Under the pieces are notes generated by a model that had not been told where the DNA came from, ran no database searches, and worked only from the letters and a program-made list of their open reading frames with translations. Below are positions 18,763 through 26,338 of a DNA stretch of 64,000 nucleotides, in pieces. Numbering within the stretch: position 1 is the first letter of the stretch; the number at the start of each line of letters is the position of its first letter. The stretch is taken from positions 186,001-250,000 of the forward strand of contig NZ_SMZJ02000003.1 in NCBI RefSeq assembly GCF_004358095.2, in the 5' to 3' direction. Both the position numbers and the translations under genes were made by a program. Source of the stretch: Seonamhaeicola sediminis. Lineage in GTDB: Bacteria > Bacteroidota > Bacteroidia > Flavobacteriales > Flavobacteriaceae.

Positions 18763-19389
18763 TCATGTCTTTTTATTTTTATCCTTTTTAAGAAACAATG
18801 CTTCTTTAATTCGTTTTAGTCTATTAAATGTTTTCTCTTTAACTACAGTTTTTTTCTCCTTCTTCACTTTCTCAGGATCATAAAGCATTCCTGTACACAA
18901 GCACATCTTTCTGTTAGTACGTGTTAACACATCATAATTTTTACAGGTTTGGCAACCATCCCAAAAAGTTGGGTCATCTGTAAGTTCTGAAAAAGGCACA
19001 GGTTTATAACCCAAATCACTATTCATTTTCATTACAGCTAACCCCGTAGTGATACTAAACACCTTGGCATCAGGGAATTTCTCTCTTGAATGCGCAAACA
19101 CTTTAAGTTTAATTTTCTTTGCTAAACCTCCTCCTCTGTAATCAGGATGTACAATTAGTCCAGAATTGGCAACAAATTTACCGTGCCCCCACTTTTCTAT
19201 GTAACAAAAACCAGCAAACTTATCGCCATCTAGAGCAATTACGGCATTACCGTTTTCCATTTTTTTTGCAATGTATTCAGGTGTTCGTCTTGCAATACCT
19301 GTTCCTCTTACAGCAGCAGATTCTGCTATAGTTTCGCAAATTTCTTCGGCGTATTTTATATGTGTTTTATCGGCTATTACAACCTTCAT
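18763..19389 (-). CDS. GNAT acyltransferase with a four-Cys insert, candidate N-acylglutamate synthase
   Basis: 208 residues. A GNAT domain fills residues 1-130 (acyl-CoA loop near HPDYRGGGLAKKI). After it come four cysteines, C146, C149, C163 and C165, in CQTCKN and RKMCLCTGM, which could bind zinc, then a basic Lys-rich tail. It is the first gene of the arginine operon, and no other argA or argJ is seen, so the likely job is to acylate glutamate (acetyl or succinyl), the first step of the pathway. This is inference from position. Its start codon overlaps the stop of a small upstream frame (ATGA), and AAAGGG lies just before it. Confidence 0.8.
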   Translation of the reverse strand: MKVVIADKTHIKYAEEICETIAESAAVRGTGIARRTPEYIAKKMENGNAVIALDGDKFAGFCYIEKWGHGKFVANSGLIVHPDYRGGGLAKKIKLKVFAHSREKFPDAKVFSITTGLAVMKMNSDLGYKPVPFSELTDDPTFWDGCQTCKNYDVLTRTNRKMCLCTGMLYDPEKVKKEKKTVVKEKTFNRLKRIKEALFLKKDKNKKT

Positions 19390-19469
19390 TTTTTCCCTTT
19401 AATTGAATGTCTATAAATTATTTTTTTGAAAGCAGAATTGGACGCACCTAATTCAAAATTATAATACAT
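19386..19469 (-). CDS. 27-codon small frame coupled to the GNAT gene
   Basis: ATG at 19469 begins MYYNFELGASNSAF and the frame ends ...HSIKGKK with TGA at 19386-19388, sharing ATGA with the GNAT start. AAGGG lies just before its ATG. Amino-acid composition and codons look coding, and the overlap is the same kind used between other genes of this operon. No known family recognised. It could be a translation-coupling frame for the first arginine gene or a true small protein. Confidence 0.5.
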   Translation of the reverse strand: MYYNFELGASNSAFKKIIYRHSIKGKK

Positions 19470-19512
19470 ACCCTTACGGGCGACGCGGGAAAAAGCAGCG
19501 TACAAAGTTATT

Positions 19513-19533
19513 GTTAATTGTCATGGAATTAAC
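19513..19533. repeat. Inverted repeat in the arginine leader
   Basis: GTTAATT, 7-base centre, AATTAAC: a perfect 7-bp palindrome arm pair. On the minus strand it lies directly before TAACTTTG (19503-19510), an exact -7 box, so it could be an operator for a second, internal promoter, or a simple RNA hairpin. Confidence 0.5.
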
Positions 19534-19618
19534 TTTAATTTTAATTGCTATTGAAAAAAAACTGGACACTTTTAAAAAAATTTAAATGACGTTATTAGGT
19601 TTACTTCTTGGGGGCATA

Positions 19619-19690
19619 TTATATGCAGCGACGACGGCGCATGGGTAAACCGGGAGTGGTACAACGTATCTTGTTTTTTAAATTTTTCAT
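19619..19690 (-). CDS. Arginine leader peptide (attenuator-type)
   Basis: 23 codons: begins MKNLKNKIRC and ends LPMRRRRCI, stop TAA at 19619-19621. Codons 18-21 are CGC CGT CGT CGC, four arginines in a row, plus CGT at codon 9. It lies on the same strand as, and 230 bases before, the first gene of the arginine operon. It starts four bases after a -7 box, like the Ile/Val and Phe/Tyr leaders in this window, and shares the MKNL start with the Ile/Val leader. No U-tailed terminator hairpin as clear as in those two could be found downstream, so the control step is uncertain. Confidence 0.75.
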   Translation of the reverse strand: MKNLKNKIRCTTPGLPMRRRRCI

Positions 19691-19694
19691 GCTG

Positions 19695-19702
19695 TAAAAC
19701 TA
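19695..19702 (-). promoter_or_regulatory. Probable -7 box of the arginine operon
   Basis: TAGTTTTA on the minus strand, one base off TAnnTTTG. Transcription would begin within a few bases of the leader ATG at 19690. No good TTTG at -33; a TTG lies 24 bases upstream. Confidence 0.45.
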
Positions 19703-19830
19703 ATACATTATTTTATAAACGCCTAACAATGACAGCGTTTTTAATAAAATTTATAAATAATTAGTTTTTTATAAGATATCACTTTTAATATCGCCTTTTT
19801 GACAATTATTTTCTAAAAAACAATACAACA

Positions 19831-19867
19831 ACAAAAAACTAGGAAAGTGGAAATTTATTAACTTTCT
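19831..19867 (-). terminator. Weak possible terminator of the DUF1080 operon
   Basis: Minus-strand GAAAGT/ACTTTC arms (19861-19866 and 19843-19848), 12-base loop, followed after three bases by a T6 run. Low stability. Confidence 0.35.
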
Positions 19868-19917
19868 ATTTTTTTTTAACAAATTAGAAGAACACTTTAA
19901 GCTTTTAAAAATAATTT

Positions 19918-20664
19918 TTAAAGCCTTTTAATCTTAATATTCCTGAACCAAACCTTATCACCGTGGTCTTGCAATCCAATATGCCCAATGTGATGTTCAC
20001 CAAACCCTTCCCAATCCTTAAATTTAGAATGTTTAATCAGTTCTTCCCATTCTGATCCTGAAAGAGGAAAAGAAGCAATTTTAGTACCATTTAAAACTAC
20101 TGAGCCTTTGTTTGTTTTATGATTAACTTCAAGTTCACACAGATTCCATTCACCTGCTGGTTTACAAACATCATGTTGAGGTTGAACCAAATCGTAAAGT
20201 GAGCCCGCTTGATGAAATTTTGGATTTATTTTGGCGTCTGGATGTTGCGCATTATCCAAAATTTGAATTTCAGGCCCTGTATGGTAAGCTTCACTATATT
20301 TTTCATCCTCATAAACACCCCAAAAAATACCACTATTACCACCTTTGGATATTTTCCACTCTAAAGACAATTTAAAATTTTTAAACTTATCTTTTGTAAT
20401 AATATTTTTACCACCGTCTTCACTTGGCGTAAATACCAAGACGCCGTCTTCTATTACCCATTCATCGGGCATATCATCTTTTAAATATCCTCGCCAATAA
20501 TCTAATGAGCTTCCATCAAAAAGCTTTATCCATTCTGAAGTTTGGACTACTTTTTCAGAAACGTTAGTATCAACTTGATCTATATTTGCGTTAACTGATT
20601 TAGAATTATCCTTGCAACCAAAAAAAATCAATAAAATATATAGTTTTAAAAAGTTTTTATGCAT
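19918..20664 (-). CDS. DUF1080 lipoprotein, 3-keto-glycoside hydrolase/lyase family
   Basis: 248 residues with a lipoprotein signal (lipobox FFGC near residue 17), so it should sit in the cell envelope. The body is the DUF1080 jelly-roll domain: WIKLFDGSSLDYWRG at the start, SGIFWGV in the middle, and WFRNIKIKRL at the end. Members of this family are known to cleave 3-keto-glycosides. It is the last gene of a five-gene operon with two TIM-barrel isomerase-like genes, a Gfo/Idh/MocA oxidoreductase and an MFS permease. A second DUF1080 lipoprotein is in the divergent arm of the locus. Confidence 0.85.
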   Translation of the reverse strand: MHKNFLKLYILLIFFGCKDNSKSVNANIDQVDTNVSEKVVQTSEWIKLFDGSSLDYWRGYLKDDMPDEWVIEDGVLVFTPSEDGGKNIITKDKFKNFKLSLEWKISKGGNSGIFWGVYEDEKYSEAYHTGPEIQILDNAQHPDAKINPKFHQAGSLYDLVQPQHDVCKPAGEWNLCELEVNHKTNKGSVVLNGTKIASFPLSGSEWEELIKHSKFKDWEGFGEHHIGHIGLQDHGDKVWFRNIKIKRL

Positions 20665-20673
20665 TACCCTTCT

Positions 20674-21729
20674 TTATATTCCTAAAATACTTTTCAAATA
20701 ATCTTCATCAATATCGCCACCGGCAAAATCATCAAAACTGCGAGTGGCCGCTTCAATAATATGCTTTTGAATAAATGGTGCGCCTTCCCTTGCGCCTTGC
20801 TCAGACGATTTTATACAACACTCCCACTCCATAACCGCCCATAAATCCAATCCGTACTTGGTCAATTTTGAAAATATAGCACTAAAATCCACTTGCCCAT
20901 CACCCAAACTTCTAAAACGTCCCGCGCGATCTTTCCAATCGGCGTAACCTCCATATACACCTTGTTTCCCTGTTGGGTTAAATTCTGCATCCTTCACATG
21001 AAATGCTCTAATGCGCTCATGATAAATATCAATAAACTGCAAATAATCTAATTGCTGTAACACAAAATGGCTTGGGTCATATAACAAATTAGCACGATCA
21101 TGATTTCCTGTAGCCTCCAAAAAACGCTCATATGAAATCCCATCGTGTAAATCCTCTCCAGGATGAATTTCATAACACACATCTACACCTTGTTCGTCAA
21201 AATGATTTAATATGGGTAACCATCTATTGGCTAACTCCTTAAACCCCATTGCTACCAAACCCGCAGGTCGCTGTGGCCATGGGTATACTGTATGCCACAT
21301 TAAAGCTCCCGAAAAGGTAGCATGTGCTTTTAAACCTAATCGTTTACTGGCTGTTCCGCATTTTTTTACAAAATCTATAGCCCACTCCGTTCTTGCTTTC
21401 GGGTTTCCTCGAACAGACTCAGGTGCAAACCCATCAAACATACTATCATAGGCAGGATTCACAGCTACCAATTGCCCTTGTAAATGGGTAGATAACTCTG
21501 TGATTTCCAAACCATAAGATTGCACCTTCCCTTTTAACTCATCACAATAGATTTGACTTTCAGCAGCTTTATCTATTTCAATTAAGTTGCACTCCCATGT
21601 TGGAATTTGTATACCTTTATAACCTAAATCAGCAGCCCATTTGCACATACCATCTAAACTATTAAATGGTGCTTCACTTCCTGCAAACTGCGCTAAAAAA
21701 ATTGCTGGTCCTTTTATTGTTTTCATCAA
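20674..21729 (-). CDS. Sugar phosphate isomerase/epimerase-like TIM-barrel protein
   Basis: 351 residues, xylose-isomerase-like (AP endonuclease 2) fold. Metal-ligand acids and histidines of the family appear in CYEIHPGED, LYDPSHF, FHVKDAEF and VMEWECC. No signal peptide, so cytoplasmic. Relatives in 3-keto-glycoside loci act on the keto-sugar (isomerisation, epimerisation or lyase chemistry); the exact reaction cannot be read from the sequence. It is 9 bases before the DUF1080 gene and 15 after the oxidoreductase gene. Confidence 0.85.
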   Translation of the reverse strand: MMKTIKGPAIFLAQFAGSEAPFNSLDGMCKWAADLGYKGIQIPTWECNLIEIDKAAESQIYCDELKGKVQSYGLEITELSTHLQGQLVAVNPAYDSMFDGFAPESVRGNPKARTEWAIDFVKKCGTASKRLGLKAHATFSGALMWHTVYPWPQRPAGLVAMGFKELANRWLPILNHFDEQGVDVCYEIHPGEDLHDGISYERFLEATGNHDRANLLYDPSHFVLQQLDYLQFIDIYHERIRAFHVKDAEFNPTGKQGVYGGYADWKDRAGRFRSLGDGQVDFSAIFSKLTKYGLDLWAVMEWECCIKSSEQGAREGAPFIQKHIIEAATRSFDDFAGGDIDEDYLKSILGI

Positions 21730-21744
21730 TTATTTTATTCTTGT

Positions 21745-22893
21745 TTAACTTAATTTAGTCCAAGCAGCATTGTTTTTATCACTTTCAACCGCTGCATAAA
21801 TAAATTGCATACCGCGAACACCATCTTCAATGGTAGGATAATCTGGTTTTTCAATATTTTGTCCTTGGTTTACAGCCACTAAATGCATTGCAAAATTCTT
21901 ATATATGGTTGCAAATGCCTCCAAATAGCCCTCAGGATGCCCTGCAGGAATTCTTGATACAGCTAGTGCTTCAGGATACAAATTGTTACCATTGGGCGTG
22001 TAAACCTTTTTAGGTTCTTCTAGCCATCGTGTTATTAGTTCATTTGGGTTTTCTTGGTGCCACTCTAAACTACCTTTTGTACCATAAACTTTGATGCCCA
22101 AATTATTTTCTTCACCTAAGGCTATTTGAGAAATAGAAATTGTGCCTTTTGCCCCATTTTCCATTCGTATCAACATGTTTCCATCATCGTCTAAAACGCG
22201 TCCTTCTCCAAATCTTCCCAAGTCAGCTGCAATTTCTTTAATTCTTAAACCTGTAATGTATTCAATTAAGTTTTCGGCGTGCGTACCAATATCGCCTAAA
22301 GCACCACCTATTCCAGAACGTTTTGGATCAACCCTCCACGCCGCTTGCTTTTGTTCAGTTTTCTCCAAAGATGTAGATAGCCAGCCTTGTAAATACTGTG
22401 CTTGAATTTTTCTAATGGTCCCCAGTTCGCCTTTAGCCACCATGGCTTTGGCTTGCTTCACTAAAGAATTACCAGTGTAATTGTGTGTAAGTGCAAATAG
22501 TTTTCCGCTTTTATCCACCACTTTTTGTAAGGCTTGAGCCTCATCTAAAGTTAGAGTTACAGGTTTATCACAAACCACATGAAATCCATGTTCTAATGCC
22601 ATTTTTGCAGGCGGAAAATGCATATAGTTTGGAGTAACAATAGCTACGAAATCCATACGAACATCTTCCGGTAATTCTTTTTCTTTTTGAATCATTTCTT
22701 CAAAATTGCCATAGCACCTGCTTTCATCCAGTCCAAGAGCCTTACCTGAGGTTATTGATTTCTCAGCGGTACTACTAAACGCACCACAAACGAGTTCAAT
22801 CATACCATCTATACCCGCCGCTTTTCGGTGTACATCTCCTATAAAAGAGCCTAGACCGCCTCCAACCATTCCCATTCTTAATTTTCTATTCAT
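21745..22893 (-). CDS. Gfo/Idh/MocA-family oxidoreductase
   Basis: 382 residues. N-terminal Rossmann domain (GMVGGGLGSFIGDVHRKA) and the family CDKPVTLTLDEA motif whose Lys is catalytic; the C-terminal domain holds GALGDIGTHAENLIEY with the usual Asp-x-x-x-His. It should oxidise or reduce a sugar ring hydroxyl with NAD(P). In this operon the best guess is reduction of a 3-keto-sugar to glucose, or the reverse. Cytoplasmic; no Tat signal, unlike some relatives. Confidence 0.88.
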   Translation of the reverse strand: MNRKLRMGMVGGGLGSFIGDVHRKAAGIDGMIELVCGAFSSTAEKSITSGKALGLDESRCYGNFEEMIQKEKELPEDVRMDFVAIVTPNYMHFPPAKMALEHGFHVVCDKPVTLTLDEAQALQKVVDKSGKLFALTHNYTGNSLVKQAKAMVAKGELGTIRKIQAQYLQGWLSTSLEKTEQKQAAWRVDPKRSGIGGALGDIGTHAENLIEYITGLRIKEIAADLGRFGEGRVLDDDGNMLIRMENGAKGTISISQIALGEENNLGIKVYGTKGSLEWHQENPNELITRWLEEPKKVYTPNGNNLYPEALAVSRIPAGHPEGYLEAFATIYKNFAMHLVAVNQGQNIEKPDYPTIEDGVRGMQFIYAAVESDKNNAAWTKLS

Positions 22894-22901
22894 AATCTAT
22901 T

Positions 22902-24074
22902 TTAAGCTTCATCTGTGCCTTTTCTTTTCTTCATGTAAATATGTAATCCTAAAAATGCCACTATTAAAATAGCTGGTAAAATGGACATAGTTCGGAGAGC
23001 TTCAGATGCACTAACGTTGTCCATTAAATTACCCATAATAGGCAAAACCAAAGACACCGAAAACATACCTGCACCTCCCATTACCGACAATCCTAATGCT
23101 CCCGTTTCTGGTAAATACTCGGCAACAAACCCCAACATGGTTGGCCAGAAAAACGTAACTCCAATAGCAAAAACTGTAGCAGCCACAAATGTCATCCCTC
23201 CACTTGTGATAGTTAATAGCCACAAACCAATAAAGGTGAAAATAGCAGAATACAATAACATGCCAGAGGGACTTAATTTATGCACTACTTGTCCTGCAAA
23301 CAGTCTGCCTAAAGCCATGATACCATTAATAAAAGCTAACACTAATAGCGGCGCCGTTACCGATTCTTTCAGTAATGACTCAATACGTTGTGTGGTTCCT
23401 AATTCAGAAGCTGCTGTTAGAAACATACAAGCTACCATGAATAAAAACAATGGTTTTAGAACACTCGAAAACATTTTTTTGTTACTCACCCCCATTTGTA
23501 CACGCTCGGTAACAGGTATTTTCTGTCCCCAAAACAATACACCATAAATTACTAAAGGAATAAACAACGTACCTACCATAACTTGCCAGCTTAATTCTAA
23601 AATATCCATAACTAACCAACCTACAAGTGCTCCAATAACGATGCCTCCCGGAAACCATACGTGAAACCTATTGAGCATTTTGGTTTTTTCATCGGGATAC
23701 ATTGACGCCACCATAGGGTTTAATGCTGCTTCTACAAAACCATTTCCAATACCGATAAATAAGGTTGCAACAAATAGCGAGGTCATAGAATCTGCTAATA
23801 AGGTTAACACAATTCCAATGGCATGGGTTATAAACGCCATCCATGTTATTTTTTTTATCCCTAACAAATCTACCAAAGGCCCACCGATTATCATGGCAAT
23901 AGTAAAACCAAAAAAGGCTGGCGCAAAGGCATAACCAATTTGTTCCATGGTTAACCCCACACCTTCAGGCCCAAAAACTGTTTCTAAACGTGCACGAATA
24001 GCAAAGGTCATTGCAGTAGTTATTAAAGCTAAACAACTTCCTAAAAACAACCTGTTTTTATTAATTTTATCCAT
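22902..24074 (-). CDS. MFS permease, probable sugar or keto-sugar transporter
   Basis: 390 residues with about 12 hydrophobic segments. It begins MDKINKNRLFLGSCLALITT and ends in a basic KKRKGTDEA tail at the cytoplasmic face. Of the MFS type seen beside Gfo/Idh/MocA and isomerase genes in Bacteroidota. It lies 8 bases before the oxidoreductase gene, so uptake and use of the substrate are co-expressed. Substrate inferred only from context. Confidence 0.85.
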   Translation of the reverse strand: MDKINKNRLFLGSCLALITTAMTFAIRARLETVFGPEGVGLTMEQIGYAFAPAFFGFTIAMIIGGPLVDLLGIKKITWMAFITHAIGIVLTLLADSMTSLFVATLFIGIGNGFVEAALNPMVASMYPDEKTKMLNRFHVWFPGGIVIGALVGWLVMDILELSWQVMVGTLFIPLVIYGVLFWGQKIPVTERVQMGVSNKKMFSSVLKPLFLFMVACMFLTAASELGTTQRIESLLKESVTAPLLVLAFINGIMALGRLFAGQVVHKLSPSGMLLYSAIFTFIGLWLLTITSGGMTFVAATVFAIGVTFFWPTMLGFVAEYLPETGALGLSVMGGAGMFSVSLVLPIMGNLMDNVSASEALRTMSILPAILIVAFLGLHIYMKKRKGTDEA

Positions 24075-24102
24075 AATTTATTTAGTTTGATTAGTTGTTT
24101 TT

Positions 24103-25065
24103 TTATGAGAGTTGTTTCCCAACCCTAATAAGCAAATCGCGAGTAGCTTTAATACCTGTCTCCTCTGGAATACCTTTGCCCTCAAACTCCACTCCAACAA
24201 AGCCCGTATAGCCAGAATCTTTCACCATCAGCATAACACGCTTATAATCAATAGTAGTTTCATTACTATCAGCATCAAAATCATATGATTTTGCACTTAC
24301 CGCCTTGGCAAATGGTAATATTTCTTGCATTCCCTTGTACCTATCATAAGCCTCCAAACAGTTTCTCTCTTTATCCTTCCTTATGCAGAAGTTTCCAAAA
24401 TCGGGCAAAGTTCCACAGTTTTCATTTTCTATTTGAGAAAATACTCGAGACATCCACGATCCATTTGAAGAAAAGCCGCCATGGTTTTCTACCAAAACAT
24501 TAATATTCGCTCCTTTGGCAAAATCAGAAAGTTTGGTTAAAGAATCTACACCTGCTTTAGCAGCTTCATCTTCCTCAACACCTCCGGCCAAATTGACTCT
24601 AATAGCATGACATCCTAAAAAATGAGCTGCTTCAACCCACTTGTAATGATTTTCAATTGCTTTTAAACGCTTTTTGGTATCAGCATCCGCCAATGCTCCC
24701 TCACCATCTATCATAATTAGTACATTTTTTTGGCCTTCTGCATTAGCTCTAAAATTCATTTCTTTTAAATAACTCATATCTTGAGCCTTGTTCTTAAAGA
24801 AACTATTCACATATTCTATACCTTCAAAGCCAAAACTTCTTGATTTTGCAGCAAAATCCAAATGATCCATAGCCCCACTTTTCAGAGATCTATGATATGA
24901 CCATTGCGCCAAAGAAATTTTAAAAAACAGCTCTTCTGAATTCTCTATTCCCTCAATTTCTTTAATAATTTTATTTTCTTTTGAATTCTTGCAAGCATAA
25001 ATTCCAAGTGCTGAAACTGCAATACCTGTTTGAGATGCTTTTAGGATAAAATCTCTACGTTTCAT
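24103..25065 (-). CDS. Exported Tat-type TIM-barrel isomerase/lyase-like protein
   Basis: 320 residues. The N-terminus MKRRDFILKASQTG has a twin-arginine motif (RRDFILK), then a hydrophobic run ending in a lipobox-like IYAC, so it may be a Tat-exported lipoprotein. The mature part is xylose-isomerase-like (hydroxypyruvate-isomerase family), with acids in VLVENHGG, LPDFGNF and GVEFEGKG. First gene of the five-gene operon. Export of such a barrel suggests it acts on the oxidised glycoside in the periplasm together with the GMC enzyme and DUF1080 proteins. Confidence 0.82.
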   Translation of the reverse strand: MKRRDFILKASQTGIAVSALGIYACKNSKENKIIKEIEGIENSEELFFKISLAQWSYHRSLKSGAMDHLDFAAKSRSFGFEGIEYVNSFFKNKAQDMSYLKEMNFRANAEGQKNVLIMIDGEGALADADTKKRLKAIENHYKWVEAAHFLGCHAIRVNLAGGVEEDEAAKAGVDSLTKLSDFAKGANINVLVENHGGFSSNGSWMSRVFSQIENENCGTLPDFGNFCIRKDKERNCLEAYDRYKGMQEILPFAKAVSAKSYDFDADSNETTIDYKRVMLMVKDSGYTGFVGVEFEGKGIPEETGIKATRDLLIRVGKQLS

Positions 25066-25168
25066 GTTTTTTTAGATTAGTATATCATTTAATAAGAAGA
25101 AAGGTGAAGTTATGGAAATAAATACCAATAGCTGTTTGTTTTTATTCAGTGAAAAATTTTAAACAACT

Positions 25169-26212
25169 TTAAACCTTAGGATAATCACTTAACTTTTCGT
25201 TAAACTGAAACCTACTTCTAAAAGCTTTTGGAGAACATTTTTCGTGTTTTTTAAATACTGTAGAAAAGTATTGACTTGTTGTAAAACCACACATATATGC
25301 TACTTCACCAACTGTTAAATTAGGATTATCTTTTAGAATGTTTTTAGCCATTTCTAAACGACGAATATTTAAATAGCGCATGGGTGTTAAATTAGTTAAC
25401 TGTTTACAATGATGTGTAAAACGTGTTAAACCAACCCCAGAAGACTTAGCCATGTTTTCTATAGTCCAATTTTCTGCTAAGTTTTTGTCTAGTTCTTTTA
25501 AAAAATACTGCACACTCCTTGAACTATCTGTTAAAGACTCATTAAGTATAATATTCTCGGTTTTTAATAAATCTAAAATTAAAATCAATAAATAATTTAT
25601 TAACAACCTAATTTTGGAGGCATTACTTCCATTTTCATCTGTATTAACTGCAACATTTATACGCTTAAAACAGTCTCGAACCCTTTGATCTGCTTTTAAA
25701 ATAGATTTCTCATTATGCCTTAAAATAGTTGTTAATTGTAACAGATCATTATTTGTTAATGTAATCCAATCTGGCCATACCCACTCTTGATGAGGTCTGC
25801 GTACACCCAAATCAATAATCACCCAATAAAATTTTCCCATACCAATATTGGGGTTCCCAACTTTATGTGCTTCCCATGGACGCGTGATGGTCAAGTTATT
25901 GGGGGTTAACAGCACCTCTTTACCTTCTTGAGCGTACGGCATGGTGCCTGATTCTAAAAAATGAAACTCTATACCCTCATTTCTATGCCAATCTAAACCC
26001 CAATCTTGAGGTTCATTAGCATCCCAATAACCAATACTATTCAAACCCAAAGTGTTTTCATCCAAGCGCTCCCCAGGATAAGTATGTCTTGCCAGCGCTT
26101 TAAATTTCAATTTCTTTCTGTTAAAGGCATCAATTAATGGCAAACAGGTATCAGCATGATATACCACACCATTTGCTTCATAAGGCTCAATTTCATGTAC
26201 GTTTACTTTCAC
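25169..26212 (-). CDS. AraC-family transcription regulator
   Basis: 347 residues. N-terminal cupin-like sensor (about 1-200), C-terminal double helix-turn-helix of AraC (about 245-335) with GVGLTRFTHHCKQLT and VGEVAYMCGFTTSQYFSTVFKK. It stands between the two arms of the sugar-oxidation locus, co-oriented with the five-gene arm 104 bases away and divergent from the GMC arm 126 bases away, and so probably controls both in response to the sugar. Confidence 0.9.
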   Translation of the reverse strand: MKVNVHEIEPYEANGVVYHADTCLPLIDAFNRKKLKFKALARHTYPGERLDENTLGLNSIGYWDANEPQDWGLDWHRNEGIEFHFLESGTMPYAQEGKEVLLTPNNLTITRPWEAHKVGNPNIGMGKFYWVIIDLGVRRPHQEWVWPDWITLTNNDLLQLTTILRHNEKSILKADQRVRDCFKRINVAVNTDENGSNASKIRLLINYLLILILDLLKTENIILNESLTDSSRSVQYFLKELDKNLAENWTIENMAKSSGVGLTRFTHHCKQLTNLTPMRYLNIRRLEMAKNILKDNPNLTVGEVAYMCGFTTSQYFSTVFKKHEKCSPKAFRSRFQFNEKLSDYPKV

Positions 26213-26338
26213 TGAAATATTTTAAACAAATAACAAATGCAAAATAACTATTTTTAAAACATATTCATATTTTTAAACATATTTATACTAAAATATCATA
26301 AAAACACTTTAATAATTACTATTTCTTAACTAATATTT

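Larger units (their letters stand above)
19390..19917. other. Long leader region of the arginine operon
   Basis: 528 bases without an annotated long gene. On the minus strand it holds, in order of transcription, a -7 box (19695-19702), an Arg-rich leader frame (19619-19690), an odd-length palindrome GCATATAATATGC at the leader stop (19614-19626), an A/T-rich stretch with a U8 run (19554-19561), an inverted repeat (19513-19533), a GC-rich block (about 19478-19500) containing CCC-GTAA-GGG, and the 27-codon frame. 19703-19917 is the 3' side of the neighbouring DUF1080 gene and shows only a weak terminator. Confidence 0.7.

Noticed and set aside
19454-19461. TAATTTTG on the minus strand as a promoter for the GNAT gene
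   Set aside because: Exact -7 match, but it lies inside the 27-codon frame and has no -33 partner; A/T-rich DNA gives such matches by chance.
19554-19600. T8 run after the Arg leader as an attenuator terminator
   Set aside because: The only stem before it is a 6-bp A/T stem with mismatches; not comparable with the ilv and pheA terminators.
22981-23547. 188-codon plus-strand open frame
   Set aside because: Antisense to the MFS permease; no motif or start context.
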